Assembly (NCBI RefSeq): GCF_000276605.1
Contig: NZ_AKJX01000090.1
Location: 1-45,896 of the forward strand
Reading direction: 5' to 3'
DNA length: 45,896 nt
Origin: Acidovorax sp. CF316
GTDB taxonomy: Bacteria > Pseudomonadota > Gammaproteobacteria > Burkholderiales > Burkholderiaceae_C
In this document: positions 8,265 through 17,109 of the stretch, in pieces
Layout of the letters: each line of letters begins with the position of its first letter
Position numbering within the stretch: the stretch's first letter is position 1
The notes under the pieces: model-generated
What the model was told of the DNA's origin: nothing
The model's input: the letters and a program-made list of their open reading frames with translations, nothing else
Databases searched by the model: none
Program-made: the position numbers and the translations under genes

Positions 8265-9500
8265 TTATCCGAAGCGCCGCATCCCCAGTCCGTCCAGGTC
8301 CACGGCGGGGTTGCGCTGGGCCACCAGGTCGGCAATCGCGCGCGCGCTGCCGCTGGCCAGGGCAAAACCGCCCGTGCCGTGGCCGGTGTTGAGCCACAGG
8401 CCCGGCACGCCACTGGCGCCGATCACGGGCGCACCGTCGGGCAGCATGGTGCGCGCGCCGCGCCAGGCCTGCACGCCGGTGGACAGCTGTGCACCGCCCG
8501 GGAACCAGTCGTTGAGCGTGCGGTACAGGCGCGCCAGCGTGGGTGCATGGTGCTCGGCGTCGGCGCTGCCCAGCTCCGCCCCGCCGGCCACGCGCACGCG
8601 CAGGCCCAGGCGGGTGATGCTGATCTGCTGCTGCACATCGACCACGCTGGCCTGCGGGGCGTGCGTGTCCTCGCGCAGCGGTGCGCTGATGGAGTAGCCA
8701 TGCACGGCCGTCATCGGCAGCCGCAGGCCGAAGGCGGGCAGCAGGGCGGCCGAGGCCATGCCGGCACACAGCACCACGGCATCGAAGCGCTGCGGCGTGG
8801 CCTCGCCAGCGAGCACCACGCCCGTGGGGCTGGTGGACAGGCGCTCCACACGCGTGCCAAAGGCGAAGTGCACGCCGCCGGCCTGCGTGCCCTGGCGCAG
8901 CAGCTGCGCAAACAGGCGGCAGTTGCCGGCGGCAGCGCCGGGCAGCGAGATGGCGCCGGCCAGCGGCGTTTCGGGGCACAGGCCGGGCTCGAGCTTCTGG
9001 GCGGCGGCGGCATCGATCTCCTGCACGGCCACGCCGGCATCGCGCAGGCACTGCAAGGCTGGCTGCAGGGCGGTGCGGTCCTGCTCGGTGCGCAGCAGCA
9101 GCAGGCGGCCGGGGCTGGCCTCGAAGTCGAGTTCGTGCTCGGAGGCGATCTGCAGCGTGCGTTCCAGGCTGTACTGCGCCAGCCGCTCGAGGGCGGTGGC
9201 CGGGCCGGGGCCGCGCCTGGCCAGGCGTTTCCATTGCCATAGCCAGGAGACGTCGGCGCGGCCGAAGCCCGGGCCCAGGCGCACCGTGGACTGCGCCCCC
9301 AGCAGGCGTGGGGCGGGCGCCATGCCCGGCAGTGACCAGGGGGTGGGCAGCACGGGGGCCAGCAGGCCGGCGGCGGCGAAACTGGCGTCCTCGGCAGCGG
9401 CGTTGCGCTGCTCGAGGACGGTGACCTCATGGCCGTCGCGGGCCAGTTCGTAAGCAGTGGTGACGCCGATGATGCCGGCGCCCACGATGGCAATCTTCAT
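8265..9500 (-). CDS. dadA: D-amino acid dehydrogenase-like FAD oxidoreductase (DadA type)
   Basis: A 411-aa flavoprotein of the DAO family. The Rossmann FAD motif GAGIIGVTTAYELARDG is at residues 7-23, followed by an acidic strand end, VTVLEQ. It tracks E. coli DadA along its length: the AAGLLAP segment, FRTEQ-like LLRTEQ, GNCRLFAQLL, VHGYSI, the WRGARTMLPDGAPVIG substrate-loop region, and WLNTGHGTGGFALASGS near the C-terminus. DadA oxidises D-amino acids and passes electrons to the respiratory chain. Comamonadaceae carry several paralogues, so the exact substrate is open. It follows the amidase on the same strand after 48 bases, so the two may be co-transcribed. No clear Shine-Dalgarno sequence. 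It converges with the methylglyoxal synthase gene. Confidence 0.82.
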   Translation of the reverse strand: MKIAIVGAGIIGVTTAYELARDGHEVTVLEQRNAAAEDASFAAAGLLAPVLPTPWSLPGMAPAPRLLGAQSTVRLGPGFGRADVSWLWQWKRLARRGPGPATALERLAQYSLERTLQIASEHELDFEASPGRLLLLRTEQDRTALQPALQCLRDAGVAVQEIDAAAAQKLEPGLCPETPLAGAISLPGAAAGNCRLFAQLLRQGTQAGGVHFAFGTRVERLSTSPTGVVLAGEATPQRFDAVVLCAGMASAALLPAFGLRLPMTAVHGYSISAPLREDTHAPQASVVDVQQQISITRLGLRVRVAGGAELGSADAEHHAPTLARLYRTLNDWFPGGAQLSTGVQAWRGARTMLPDGAPVIGASGVPGLWLNTGHGTGGFALASGSARAIADLVAQRNPAVDLDGLGMRRFG

Positions 9501-9548
9501 GGGTGGGAGTATGGGTTGCGTTGGCCGGTTTCCGGCGAACGCCGGTCG

Positions 9549-10883
9549 CTATTTTTCTTGTAGTGCTTTTTCGATCTGCAGGCTGGCGTTGAGAACGCCG
9601 TCGTCGCGCATCGCTCCCTGCCAGACCATCAGGCCGACCGGGAGTTCCCCCTGCACGTGGCAGGGCAGCGACAGTGCGCAGCCGTCCAGCAGGTTCACCA
9701 GGCTGGTGTTGCGCAGCAGCAGGGTGTTGACGCGGAAGAACTCTTCGTCGCGCTCGCTGCCCGGTGCCACGCTGGCGATGGTGGGCGCCGTGATCGGCAC
9801 GGTGGGCGAGAGCAGGGCGTCGTAGCCGTCGATGGCGGCGTGCATGCGCTCCTGCCAGGCGCGGCGCATGCCGACGAGGGCGATGTACTCCCATGCCGCA
9901 AGCGTGGCGCCCTTTTCGATGCGGGCGCGCACCCGCGGGTCGTAGTGGTCGCCCTTGGCGGCCAGCAGTTCGCGGTGCCAGGCGTAGGCCTCGGGGGGTG
10001 AGAAGCCGTACGCGGGCTGCTGCGCCGCCTCGGGCAGGGCGATGGTGTCGATGCGCGCGCCGGCACTGCGCAGCGTGGCCAGGGTGCGCTCGAAGGCGCG
10101 GGCCACCGTGGCGTCCATGCCGTCCAGGAACAGGGTGGTGGGCACGGCCAGCCGGTAACCGGCCAGCGGGGCAGGGCTGCGCGTGACGCGCGTGGCCGAC
10201 AGCAGCTCGTGCACCAGGATGGCATCGCGCACGCTGCGTGTCATGGCGCAGGCGGTGTCGAGCGTGGTGGACAGGGGTACCGCGCCCGTGGTGGGCACCA
10301 GGCGCTGCGTGTTCTTGAAACCCACGATGCCGTTCAGGGCCGCCGGGATGCGGATGGAGCCGCCCGTGTCCGAGCCCAGGCCCACGAAGGCCGCGCCCGT
10401 GGCCACGGAGACCGCTGCCCCCGAAGAGGAGCCGCCAGGCACGCGGGCTTCGCCGGGCAGGGCGCCAAAGCGCGCATCCCAGGCGGCGGGCGTACCGAAG
10501 TGGGGGTTCACCCCGACGCCGGAGAAGGCGAACTCAACCATGTTCGTGCGGCCGATGAGGCTGGCGCCGGCTGCCCGCAGCCGGGCAACTGCCGGGCTGT
10601 CCTGTTGCGCCGCGGGGCTGCCGGCGAGTGCGGTGGAGCCGGCCGTCGTGGCCTGGCCCGCGATGTCGAACAGGTCCTTGACCGAGACCGCCAGCCCGGC
10701 CAGGGGCTGGTCGATGGTGCCCGATTGCACCACGGTGGTGCGCGCAGTGTCGAAATGGGTCTGCAGGAAGGTGTGGGTGTTGGCCGGTGCCTGTGCTGCG
10801 GCGATGCAGCGTTCGAGTTCGGTGGCCGGGGTGCTGGCGCCTGCCCGCAGCGCCGAGCGGGTGGCAAGAAGGTCGGGACGCAT
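9549..10883 (-). CDS. Amidase signature family hydrolase
   Basis: The 444-aa enzyme has the amidase-signature Ser-cisSer-Lys triad: Lys69 in VSVKDLFD, cis-Ser152 in GGSSSG, and nucleophile Ser176 in [12 protein letters not shown]. The spacing 152 to 176 (24 residues) is the family standard. Related enzymes include GatA, AtzF-type allophanate hydrolases and indole-acetamide hydrolases; the substrate cannot be assigned. It is not GatA by context, since no gatB or gatC is nearby. ATG 10883 was chosen as start; the frame stays open upstream but that part overlaps the rpsB leader. A position next to a DadA-like oxidase suggests a role in amide or amino-acid catabolism (inference). It diverges from the rpsB promoter, whose -10 lies only 9 bases from this start. 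Confidence 0.87.
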   Translation of the reverse strand: MRPDLLATRSALRAGASTPATELERCIAAAQAPANTHTFLQTHFDTARTTVVQSGTIDQPLAGLAVSVKDLFDIAGQATTAGSTALAGSPAAQQDSPAVARLRAAGASLIGRTNMVEFAFSGVGVNPHFGTPAAWDARFGALPGEARVPGGSSSGAAVSVATGAAFVGLGSDTGGSIRIPAALNGIVGFKNTQRLVPTTGAVPLSTTLDTACAMTRSVRDAILVHELLSATRVTRSPAPLAGYRLAVPTTLFLDGMDATVARAFERTLATLRSAGARIDTIALPEAAQQPAYGFSPPEAYAWHRELLAAKGDHYDPRVRARIEKGATLAAWEYIALVGMRRAWQERMHAAIDGYDALLSPTVPITAPTIASVAPGSERDEEFFRVNTLLLRNTSLVNLLDGCALSLPCHVQGELPVGLMVWQGAMRDDGVLNASLQIEKALQEK

Positions 10884-10888
10884 GGGTG

Positions 10889-10897
10889 TGCTAGAAT
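10889..10897 (+). promoter_or_regulatory. Extended -10 promoter of rpsB-tsf
   Basis: TGCTAGAAT is an extended -10 (TGn plus TAGAAT, 5 of 6). No -35 is visible at 17 bp, which is tolerated for extended -10 promoters. A start about 6-7 bases downstream would place the RNA 5' end at about 10904, exactly where the first leader helix begins. The E. coli rpsB promoter is also remembered as an extended -10 type. Confidence 0.6.
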
Positions 10898-10902
10898 CCT
10901 TG

Positions 10903-11052
10903 GGTTTTGCTGGGAGCAGTAGCGCTTTGCGCGTGGCGGCTTGTAGCAAAACCAATCGCAAACCAGCCCTGTCAAGGTGTTGCAGCGGTCGTGGGAAACA
11001 CGGCGTTGCAAATATTGGGGCTGATTTTAGACCTAACCTTTGGAGTATTTTT
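10903..11052 (+). promoter_or_regulatory. Structured 5' leader of rpsB, possible S2 autoregulatory element
   Basis: Helix 1: GGTTTTGCT (10903-10911) pairs perfectly with AGCAAAACC (10945-10953), enclosing a small GCGC-TTT-GCGC hairpin (10922-10932). Helix 2: 13 pairs between 10980-10993 and 10999-11011 (TTGCAGC, one bulged G, GTCGTG against CACGGC, GTTGCAA) with loop GGAAA. The leader is about 150 nt, close to the E. coli rpsB leader length. S2 is known to repress its own operon through the leader in gammaproteobacteria; a similar role here is inference. Confidence 0.5.
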
Positions 11053-11805
11053 ATGTCCGTTACCATGCGCGAAATGCTGGAAGCCGGTGTCCACTTCGGT
11101 CACCAAACCCGCTTCTGGAACCCCAAGATGGCCCCCTACATCTTCGGCCATCGCAACAAGATCCACATCATCAACCTGGAAAAGTCGCTGCCACTGTTCC
11201 AGGAAGCCCAGAAGTTCGCCAAGCAACTGGCTGCCAACCGCGGCACGATCCTGATGGTCGGCACGAAGCGCCAAGCCCGCGAAATCCTGTCCACCGAAGC
11301 GCAACGCGCTGGCGTGCCTTTCGTCGACCAGCGCTGGCTGGGCGGCATGCTGACGAACTTCAAGACCGTGAAGACCTCGATCAAGCGCTTGAAGGACATG
11401 AAGGCCCAGCTGGAAACCGGCCTGGACAGCCTGAGCAAGAAGGAACAGCTCACGTTCACCCGTGAGATCGAGAAGCTCGAGAAGGACATCGGCGGCATCC
11501 AGGACATGGCTGCACTGCCCGACGCCATCTTCATCATCGACGTGGGCTTCCACAAGATCGCCGTGGCCGAAGCCAAGAAGCTCGGTATCCCGCTGATCGG
11601 CGTGGTCGACACGAACCACTCGCCTGAAGGCATCGACTACGTGATCCCCGGCAACGACGACTCGGCCAAGGCTGTGACGCTGTACGCCCGCGGCATCGCT
11701 GACGCGATCATCGAAGGCCGTGCCAACGCAGTGAACGAAGTCGTCAAGGCCGCCACCGGCGAAAGCAGCGACGAATTCGTGGAAGTGCAAGAAGCCGCCG
11801 CCTGA
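11053..11805 (+). CDS. rpsB: 30S ribosomal protein S2
   Basis: A 250-aa S2 protein of the small ribosomal subunit, required for S1 binding and mRNA docking. It begins [20 protein letters not shown], the conserved S2 N-terminus, and contains [15 protein letters not shown], the GTKRQA segment, [10 protein letters not shown], the central coiled coil (about residues 100-155) and [18 protein letters not shown]. Length fits the family (E. coli 241). ATG 11053 was chosen because it starts the conserved N-terminus and has GGAG at 11042-11045. A longer open frame upstream is ignored since it covers the leader and the amidase gene in antisense. It is the first gene of the large operon; a terminator or attenuator lies between it and tsf. 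Confidence 0.98.
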   Translation: MSVTMREMLEAGVHFGHQTRFWNPKMAPYIFGHRNKIHIINLEKSLPLFQEAQKFAKQLAANRGTILMVGTKRQAREILSTEAQRAGVPFVDQRWLGGMLTNFKTVKTSIKRLKDMKAQLETGLDSLSKKEQLTFTREIEKLEKDIGGIQDMAALPDAIFIIDVGFHKIAVAEAKKLGIPLIGVVDTNHSPEGIDYVIPGNDDSAKAVTLYARGIADAIIEGRANAVNEVVKAATGESSDEFVEVQEAAA

Positions 11806-11839
11806 TAGCCCGGCTGCGCGATCCGTCGCGAACAAAAGC

Positions 11840-11865
11840 GGGGCTCTGTTGGCCCCCTTTTTTTT
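11840..11865 (+). terminator. Terminator or attenuator between rpsB and tsf
   Basis: GGGGC (11840-11844) pairs with GCCCC (11852-11856) across a 7-base loop, followed by an eight-T run (11858-11865). The stem is short. In E. coli the rpsB-tsf gap also holds a partial terminator that sets relative expression of the two genes; similar tuning is plausible here. Confidence 0.65.
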
Positions 11866-11909
11866 AGCCCGAATCTGAACCCACTGAACTGAACACCGAA
11901 GGAACAAAG

Positions 11910-12839
11910 ATGGCTGCAATTACCGCAAGCATGGTTGCCGAACTGCGCGGCAAGACCGACGCCCCGATGATGGAATGCAAGAAGGCCCTGACGGAAGCCG
12001 ACGGCGACATGGCCAAGGCCGAAGAGCTGCTGCGCGTCAAGCTGGGCACCAAGGCCGGCAAGGCCGCCTCGCGCATCACCGCCGAAGGCGTGGTCGCCAG
12101 CTTCATCAGCGGCACCACCGGCGCCCTGGTCGAAGTGAACAGCGAAACCGACTTCGTGAGCAAGAACGACAGCTTCATCGCACTGGCCAACGCCGCTGCC
12201 GAGCTGGTCGCCAAGCACAACCCCGCCGACGTGGCTGCCCTGGGTGCGCTGGCCTACGAGCAAGACAGCTTCGGCCCCACGCTGGAAGACGTGCGCAAGG
12301 GTCTGATCGGCAAGATCGGCGAGAACATGTCGTTCCGCCGCTTCAAGCAGTTCAGTGGCAGCAACAAGCTGGCCTCCTACCTGCACGGCACGCGCATCGG
12401 CGTGGTCGTCGAGTTCGAAGGCGACGAAACGGCTGCCAAGGACGTTGCCATGCACGTGGCCGCCATGAAGCCCGTGGCCCTGACCAGCGCCGACGTGCCT
12501 GCCGACCTGATCGAAAAAGAGCGCTCGGTGGCTGCTGCCAAGGCGGCTGAAGACAAGGCCAAGGCCGAAGCCGAAGGCAAGCCCGTGCAGTCCGACGAAA
12601 TCGTCGCCAAGCGTATCGAAGGCGGCGTGCAGAAGTACCTCAAGGAAGTCTCGCTGTTCAACCAGGTCTTCGTGAAGGCTGCGGACGGCAAGCAGACCGT
12701 CGAGCAGATGCTCAAGGCCACCAACACCACCGTCAAGGGCTTCACCCTGTACGTGGTCGGCGAAGGCATCGAGAAGAAGGTCGACGACTTCGCAGCCGAA
12801 GTGGCCGCCCAGGTGGCTGCCGCCAAGGCCGCGGCCTGA
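11910..12839 (+). CDS. tsf: Translation elongation factor Ts
   Basis: EF-Ts (309 aa) exchanges GDP for GTP on EF-Tu. The N-terminal UBA-like domain includes [19 protein letters not shown], followed by [18 protein letters not shown]. The EF-Tu contact motif TDFVSKND is present at about residues 80-87. The core subdomains follow (SFRRFKQF, the coiled-coil-like Ala/Lys-rich stretch [22 protein letters not shown] at about 200-222, and [19 protein letters not shown]). Length is close to E. coli (283) with extra length in the coiled-coil and C-terminal region. Ribosome-binding site AAGGA at 11899-11903, 6-nt spacing. It lies 104 bases after rpsB and 62 bases before pyrH, all on one strand. Confidence 0.98.
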   Translation: MAAITASMVAELRGKTDAPMMECKKALTEADGDMAKAEELLRVKLGTKAGKAASRITAEGVVASFISGTTGALVEVNSETDFVSKNDSFIALANAAAELVAKHNPADVAALGALAYEQDSFGPTLEDVRKGLIGKIGENMSFRRFKQFSGSNKLASYLHGTRIGVVVEFEGDETAAKDVAMHVAAMKPVALTSADVPADLIEKERSVAAAKAAEDKAKAEAEGKPVQSDEIVAKRIEGGVQKYLKEVSLFNQVFVKAADGKQTVEQMLKATNTTVKGFTLYVVGEGIEKKVDDFAAEVAAQVAAAKAAA

Positions 12840-12901
12840 TCGCCGCCGACTCCCGCAACAACCCCACCAAAGCCCTGCACCACCTACCGGAGAAATTTCC
12901 C

Positions 12902-13624
12902 ATGTCCAACGCTGCACCAGCCCACAAGCGCATCCTGCTCAAGCTGTCTGGTGAGGCGCTGATGGGGGACGACGCCTTCGGTATCAACCGCGCCACCATC
13001 GTGCGCATGGTGGAGGAGATTGCCGAAGTCACCCGCCTGGGCGTGCAGGTGGCGGTGGTGATCGGTGGGGGCAATATCTTCCGTGGCGTCGCGGGCGGCT
13101 CGGTCGGAATGGACCGGGCCACTGCCGACTACATGGGCATGCTGGCCACCGTGATGAATGCGCTGGCCCTGGCCGATGCGATGGACAAGCAGGGTTTGAT
13201 CGCCCGCGTGATGTCCGCCATCGCCATCGAGCAGGTGGTCGAGCCCTATGTGCGCCCCAAGGCGCTGCAGTACCTTGAAGAGGGCAAGGTGGTGGTCTTT
13301 GCGGCCGGCACCGGCAACCCCTTCTTCACCACCGACACGGCTGCGGCCCTGCGCGGTGCCGAGATCGGTGCCGAGCTGGTGCTCAAGGCCACCAAGGTGG
13401 ACGGCGTTTATACTGCCGACCCCCAGAAGGATCCCACGGCCACGCGCTACACGAAGCTCAGCTTCGACGAGGCCATGTCCCGCAACCTGGGCATCATGGA
13501 TGCGACCGCCTTCGCCCTGTGCCGCGACCAGAAGCTGCCGGTGCGGGTGTTCTCGATCATCAAGCACGGTGCGCTCAAGCGCGTGGTGATGGGCGAGGAC
13601 GAAGGCACGCTGGTCTACGCCTGA
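12902..13624 (+). CDS. pyrH: Uridylate kinase
   Basis: The 240-aa UMP kinase of the amino-acid kinase fold phosphorylates UMP to UDP in the cytoplasm as a hexamer. It has [13 protein letters not shown] near the N-terminus (ATP-binding Lys and GEAL), [11 protein letters not shown], the [13 protein letters not shown] helix, [19 protein letters not shown] and [14 protein letters not shown]. Length matches E. coli (241). Bacterial PyrH is inhibited by UTP and activated by GTP. A CGGAG ribosome-binding site lies before ATG 12902. It is between tsf and frr, as in most proteobacteria, and a 10-bp hairpin follows its stop codon. Confidence 0.98.
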   Translation: MSNAAPAHKRILLKLSGEALMGDDAFGINRATIVRMVEEIAEVTRLGVQVAVVIGGGNIFRGVAGGSVGMDRATADYMGMLATVMNALALADAMDKQGLIARVMSAIAIEQVVEPYVRPKALQYLEEGKVVVFAAGTGNPFFTTDTAAALRGAEIGAELVLKATKVDGVYTADPQKDPTATRYTKLSFDEAMSRNLGIMDATAFALCRDQKLPVRVFSIIKHGALKRVVMGEDEGTLVYA

Positions 13625-13633
13625 TGACGATGC

Positions 13634-13658
13634 ACGGGCCGGCTGCGCGCTGGCCCGT
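13634..13658 (+). promoter_or_regulatory. Intercistronic hairpin between pyrH and frr
   Basis: ACGGGCCGGC (13634-13643) pairs with GCTGGCCCGT (13649-13658), 10 bp with one G-U, loop TGCGC. No T-run follows, so it is probably not a terminator; RNA stability or processing is more likely. The frr ribosome-binding site GAGGAG lies about 15 bases downstream. Confidence 0.55.
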
Positions 13659-13684
13659 CTCTGGTCCGCCCCGAGGAGAAAAAC

Positions 13685-14245
13685 ATGACGATTGCCGACA
13701 TCAAGAAGAACGCAGAGACCAAGATGGACCAGTCCATCATGGCCTTCAAGAACAACCTGCAGAAGATCCGCACGGGTCGTGCCAACCCGTCGCTGCTCGA
13801 CAGCGTGCAGGTCGAGTACTACGGCTCCTTCGTGCCCCTGTCGCAGGTGGCCAACGTGGCGCTGATCGACTCGCGCACCATCAGCGTCCAGCCCTGGGAA
13901 AAGGGCATGGGCGCCAAGATCGAAAAGGCCATCCGCGAAAGCGACCTGGGCCTGAACCCGGCCTCCATGGGCGACCTGATCCGCGTGCCCATGCCGCCGA
14001 TGAGCGAAGAGCGCCGCAAGGAAATGACCAAGCTGGCCCGCACCGAGGGCGAGAGCGCCAAGATCGCCATCCGCAACCTGCGCCGCGACGCCAATGAAGC
14101 CGTCAAGAAGCTGGTCAAGGACAAGCTGGCGTCCGAAGACGACCAGAAGCGCGCCGAAGCCGATGTGCAGAAGTTCACCGACCGGCACATTGCCGAAGTC
14201 GATGCGCTGGTGGCGGCCAAGGAACAGGAAATCATGGCGGTTTGA
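13685..14245 (+). CDS. frr: Ribosome recycling factor
   Basis: RRF (186 aa) splits post-termination ribosomes together with EF-G. It has the two-domain L shape: a long three-helix bundle containing [27 protein letters not shown] at the N-terminus and the C-terminal helices with [34 protein letters not shown] and [13 protein letters not shown]. The second domain (about residues 31-105) carries VEYYGS and [10 protein letters not shown]. Length is one residue off the E. coli protein (185). It starts at ATG 13685 after GAGGAG. The stop overlaps a small 6-bp hairpin (14244-14249 with 14258-14263) that precedes uppS. Confidence 0.98.
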   Translation: MTIADIKKNAETKMDQSIMAFKNNLQKIRTGRANPSLLDSVQVEYYGSFVPLSQVANVALIDSRTISVQPWEKGMGAKIEKAIRESDLGLNPASMGDLIRVPMPPMSEERRKEMTKLARTEGESAKIAIRNLRRDANEAVKKLVKDKLASEDDQKRAEADVQKFTDRHIAEVDALVAAKEQEIMAV

Positions 14246-14274
14246 GCCCCGGTTCACGGGCTCGATCGTTCTAC

Positions 14275-15006
14275 ATGTCTGTACCGCAGGTGGTGCCACA
14301 CCACATCGCCATCGTCATGGATGGCAACGGCCGCTGGGCCACGCGCCGCTTCCTGCCGCGCCTGGCTGGCCACAAGCAAGGGGTTGATTCACTGCGCCGC
14401 TGCGCTCGCGCCTGCGTGCAGCGCGGCGTGGGTGTGCTCACCGTCTTTGCCTTCTCTTCCGAAAACTGGAACCGCCCGGCCGAAGAGGTCTCCGGCCTCA
14501 TGGAGCTCCTGGCCATGGCGCTGGCGCGCGAGGTGCCCCAGCTCCTGAAGGACGGCGTGCGCCTGTACTTCGTGGGCGAGCGCGCGGGCCTGTCGGCCAA
14601 GGTGCGTGACGGCCTGGCCCAGGCCGAGGCCGCCACGGCGCACAACACGCGCCTGGTGCTCAACGTCTGTTTCAACTACGGCGGGCGCTGGGACATCGCC
14701 CAGGCGGCTGCGGCCCTGGCTGCCAAGGGTGAGCCGATCACCGAGGCCAGCCTGAATGCGGCCATGGGCATGGCCCATGTACCCGATCCGGACCTCGTGG
14801 TCCGCACCGGCGGGGAGATGCGCATCAGCAATTTCCTGCTCTGGCAGGTGGCCTATTCCGAGCTGTTCTTCAGCGACCGGCTGTGGCCGGATTTCGACGA
14901 ATCCGCACTCGACGAAGCCATTGCGGCTTACAGTGCGCGGGAACGCCGTTTCGGCAAAACCTCTGAACAGCTCCTGTCCGCGCATCCCGATCCGATGCCG
15001 GGCTGA
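14275..15006 (+). CDS. uppS: Undecaprenyl diphosphate synthase (cis-prenyltransferase)
   Basis: It makes the C55 lipid carrier used for peptidoglycan and O-antigen synthesis from farnesyl-PP and eight isopentenyl-PP. Motifs: HIAIVMDGNGRWATRR at residues 10-25 with catalytic Asp16; LTVFAFSSENWNRP; NVCFNYGGRWDI; and the C-terminal DPDLVVRTGGEMRISNFLLWQ with the isopentenyl-PP binding arginines, then YSELFF. At 243 aa it matches the family (E. coli 253). Start ATG 14275 was preferred over TTG 14242 because it lies just before the conserved HIAIVMDG, although no good ribosome-binding site precedes it, so translation may be coupled to frr. It comes 8 bases before cdsA. Confidence 0.97.
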   Translation: MSVPQVVPHHIAIVMDGNGRWATRRFLPRLAGHKQGVDSLRRCARACVQRGVGVLTVFAFSSENWNRPAEEVSGLMELLAMALAREVPQLLKDGVRLYFVGERAGLSAKVRDGLAQAEAATAHNTRLVLNVCFNYGGRWDIAQAAAALAAKGEPITEASLNAAMGMAHVPDPDLVVRTGGEMRISNFLLWQVAYSELFFSDRLWPDFDESALDEAIAAYSARERRFGKTSEQLLSAHPDPMPG

Positions 15007-15014
15007 AAGGCCCC

Positions 15015-15872
15015 ATGCTCAAACAGCGCGTCATCACTGCCCTCGTCCTGCTGGCCATCCTGCTGCCAGCACTGTTCTACGGCTCGCCCCTGCCGTTCAC
15101 CGTGGTGGTGCTGGTGCTCATGGCCGCCGGTGCCTGGGAGTGGGGTCGCCTGTGCGGCTTTGGCCAGGCCGGTTCGCTGGCCGTGGGCGCCACCTGCGTG
15201 GCACTGTGCCTGGGCTCGTGGGCGCTGGGCTGGCTCGCGCAGCCGCTGACCGTGCTGTGGGTCGTGGGCGGCGCCCTGTGGGTGCTGGGCACAGCCTGGC
15301 TGCTGCGCGCCGGCGTGCCCGGCTGGCCGCGGATTCCCGCCGCCGTGCGCTTGGTGGCCGGCGTGCTGGCCCTGTGGCTGGCCTGGCTCGCCGTGGTGCA
15401 GGCGCGCCACGTGGGCATCAATTTCCTGCTGTCGGTGCTGGTCCTCGTGTGGGTCGCCGACATCTTTGCCTATTTTGCGGGCCGCGCTTTCGGCCTGCGC
15501 TTCACCAAGGGCAAGCTGGCCCCGTCCATCAGCCCCGGCAAGAGCTGGGAGGGCGTGTGGGGCGGTTTGGCCGGCGTGCTGGTGCTCTCGTTCGCCTGGG
15601 TGGCGGCCGATGCCCACTGGCAGGCCGAGGTGCTCAGTTTCTACAGCAGCATGGCCCGCCAGGGCTGGTGGCTGCTGGTGGTGGCGGCGCTGTTCATGAC
15701 GGCGATGAGCGTCAGTGGTGACCTGGTGGAATCGCTCATCAAGCGCAGCGCCGGCGTCAAGGACAGCAGCAACCTGCTGCCCGGCCACGGCGGTGTGCTC
15801 GACCGCGTGGATGCCCTGCTGCCCACCCTTCCCCTGGCGATGATGCTCACGAGCCTGACGACCCCTCTATGA
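15015..15872 (+). CDS. cdsA: Phosphatidate cytidylyltransferase (CDP-diglyceride synthase)
   Basis: This integral inner-membrane enzyme (285 aa) turns phosphatidic acid and CTP into CDP-diacylglycerol, the precursor of all membrane phospholipids. Seven or eight hydrophobic segments are visible, starting with residues 5-25. The family signature near the C-terminus reads SVSGDLVESLIKRSAGVKDSS followed by NLLPGHGGVLDRVD, with the metal-binding acidic residues. A conserved cytoplasmic loop has KLAPSISPGKSWEG. Length equals that of E. coli CdsA (285). It follows uppS by 8 bases, and its TGA stop overlaps the ATG of dxr (ATGA), which points to translational coupling. Confidence 0.97.
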   Translation: MLKQRVITALVLLAILLPALFYGSPLPFTVVVLVLMAAGAWEWGRLCGFGQAGSLAVGATCVALCLGSWALGWLAQPLTVLWVVGGALWVLGTAWLLRAGVPGWPRIPAAVRLVAGVLALWLAWLAVVQARHVGINFLLSVLVLVWVADIFAYFAGRAFGLRFTKGKLAPSISPGKSWEGVWGGLAGVLVLSFAWVAADAHWQAEVLSFYSSMARQGWWLLVVAALFMTAMSVSGDLVESLIKRSAGVKDSSNLLPGHGGVLDRVDALLPTLPLAMMLTSLTTPL

Positions 15873-17047
15873 AACAACGGCTTACCGTCCTCGGTTCCAC
15901 CGGCTCCATCGGGACCAGCACCCTGGATGTGGTGGCGCGCCACCCTGAACGCTACGAGGTCTTTGCGCTGAGCGCGGCCACCCAGGTGGACCTGATGCTG
16001 GCGCAGTGCGCGCAGTTCACGCCCCGCTTCGCCGTGATGGCCAGCGCGCCCCACGCGCGCCAGCTCGAGGAAAAACTGCGCCAGAGCGGCCTGGCCACGC
16101 ACGTGCTGCACGAGGCCGACGCGCTGGAAACCATCGCCTCCCACCCCGATGTGGATGCCGTGATGGCCGCCATCGTCGGTGCCGCGGGCCTGGCGCCCTG
16201 CCTGGCGGCGGCCCGCACGGGCAAGCGCCTGCTGCTGGCCAACAAGGAGGCGCTGGTGGTGGGCGGCGGCCTGTTCATGCAGACGGTGCGCGAGGGCGGG
16301 GCGACGCTGCTGCCCATCGACAGCGAGCACTCGGCCATCTTCCAGTGCCTGCCCGAGGACCCCACCACCTGGCCCGATCGGGTGGACAGCATCCTGCTGA
16401 CCGCCTCGGGCGGGCCCTTCCGCCAGCGCGATCCGGCCACGCTGTCGCAGATCACGCCCGAGCAGGCCTGCGCGCACCCCAATTTCTCGATGGGCCGCAA
16501 GATCTCGGTCGATTCGGCCACGATGATGAACAAGGCGCTCGAGGTGATCGAGGCGCGCTGGCTGTTCGACCTGGCGCCCGACCAGATCAAGGTGGTGATC
16601 CACCCGCAGCAGATCATCCATTCGATGGTGCAGTTCAAGGACTCCTCCATCCTCGCGCAACTGGGCACGCCCGATATGCGCGTGCCGATTGCCGTGGGCC
16701 TGGCCTGGCCCGAGCGCATAGCCAGCGGCGCCAGCCGGCTCGATTTCTCGGCCCTGAGCGCGCTGGCCTTCGAGGACGCCGACGCCATTCGCTTCCCGGG
16801 CCTGCACCTGTCCTGGCAGGCGCTCAAGGCGGCCGAAGGCACGACGGCCGTGCTCAACGCCGCCAACGAGGTGGCGGTGGGGCAATTTTTGTCGGGCAGA
16901 TTGCGTTTCGACCACATCCATGCGGTCAACCTTGCAACTTTGGATGCGGTTTCGCCCTCCAAGCCGGATTCCCTGGCAGCGCTGCTCGATCTGGACGCCC
17001 AGTCGCGCAGGGCGGCAGAGCAGGCCGCCGGCCTGCTGGCCGCCTGA
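15869..17047 (+). CDS. dxr: 1-deoxy-D-xylulose 5-phosphate reductoisomerase
   Basis: This is the second step of the MEP isoprenoid pathway, an NADPH-dependent rearrangement giving 2-C-methylerythritol 4-phosphate; it is the fosmidomycin target. Visible features: the NADPH-binding GSTGSIGTSTLDV at the N-terminus, NKEALVVGG, the metal and substrate site with DSEHSAIFQCL, the loop LTASGGPFR, MGRKISVDSATMMNKALEVIEA, and HPQQIIHSMVQFKD. Length of 392 aa is normal (E. coli 398). The start codon overlaps the cdsA stop by 4 bases. Supplying isoprenoid precursor from the same operon as uppS makes sense of the grouping. Confidence 0.98.
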   Translation: MKQRLTVLGSTGSIGTSTLDVVARHPERYEVFALSAATQVDLMLAQCAQFTPRFAVMASAPHARQLEEKLRQSGLATHVLHEADALETIASHPDVDAVMAAIVGAAGLAPCLAAARTGKRLLLANKEALVVGGGLFMQTVREGGATLLPIDSEHSAIFQCLPEDPTTWPDRVDSILLTASGGPFRQRDPATLSQITPEQACAHPNFSMGRKISVDSATMMNKALEVIEARWLFDLAPDQIKVVIHPQQIIHSMVQFKDSSILAQLGTPDMRVPIAVGLAWPERIASGASRLDFSALSALAFEDADAIRFPGLHLSWQALKAAEGTTAVLNAANEVAVGQFLSGRLRFDHIHAVNLATLDAVSPSKPDSLAALLDLDAQSRRAAEQAAGLLAA

Positions 17048-17109
17048 CCGGTCCATCCTTCCCACCCGATGGCCCCGGCTGCTGTCCCTGTTGACCCACG
17101 GAGCCTCCC

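Noticed and set aside
9532-9545. Hairpin CCGGC-GAAC-GCCGG between the amidase and DadA-like genes
   Set aside because: A 5-bp stem of common GC-rich sequence with no T-run on the minus strand; too weak to call a terminator.
11006-11034. TTGCAA-like -35 just before rpsB
   Set aside because: No acceptable -10 lies 15-19 bases downstream, and TTGCAA is one arm of the leader helix.
10183-11052. Long in-frame extension upstream of rpsB
   Set aside because: It runs antisense through the amidase gene and the rpsB leader; S2 homology begins only at 11053, where a ribosome-binding site is present.
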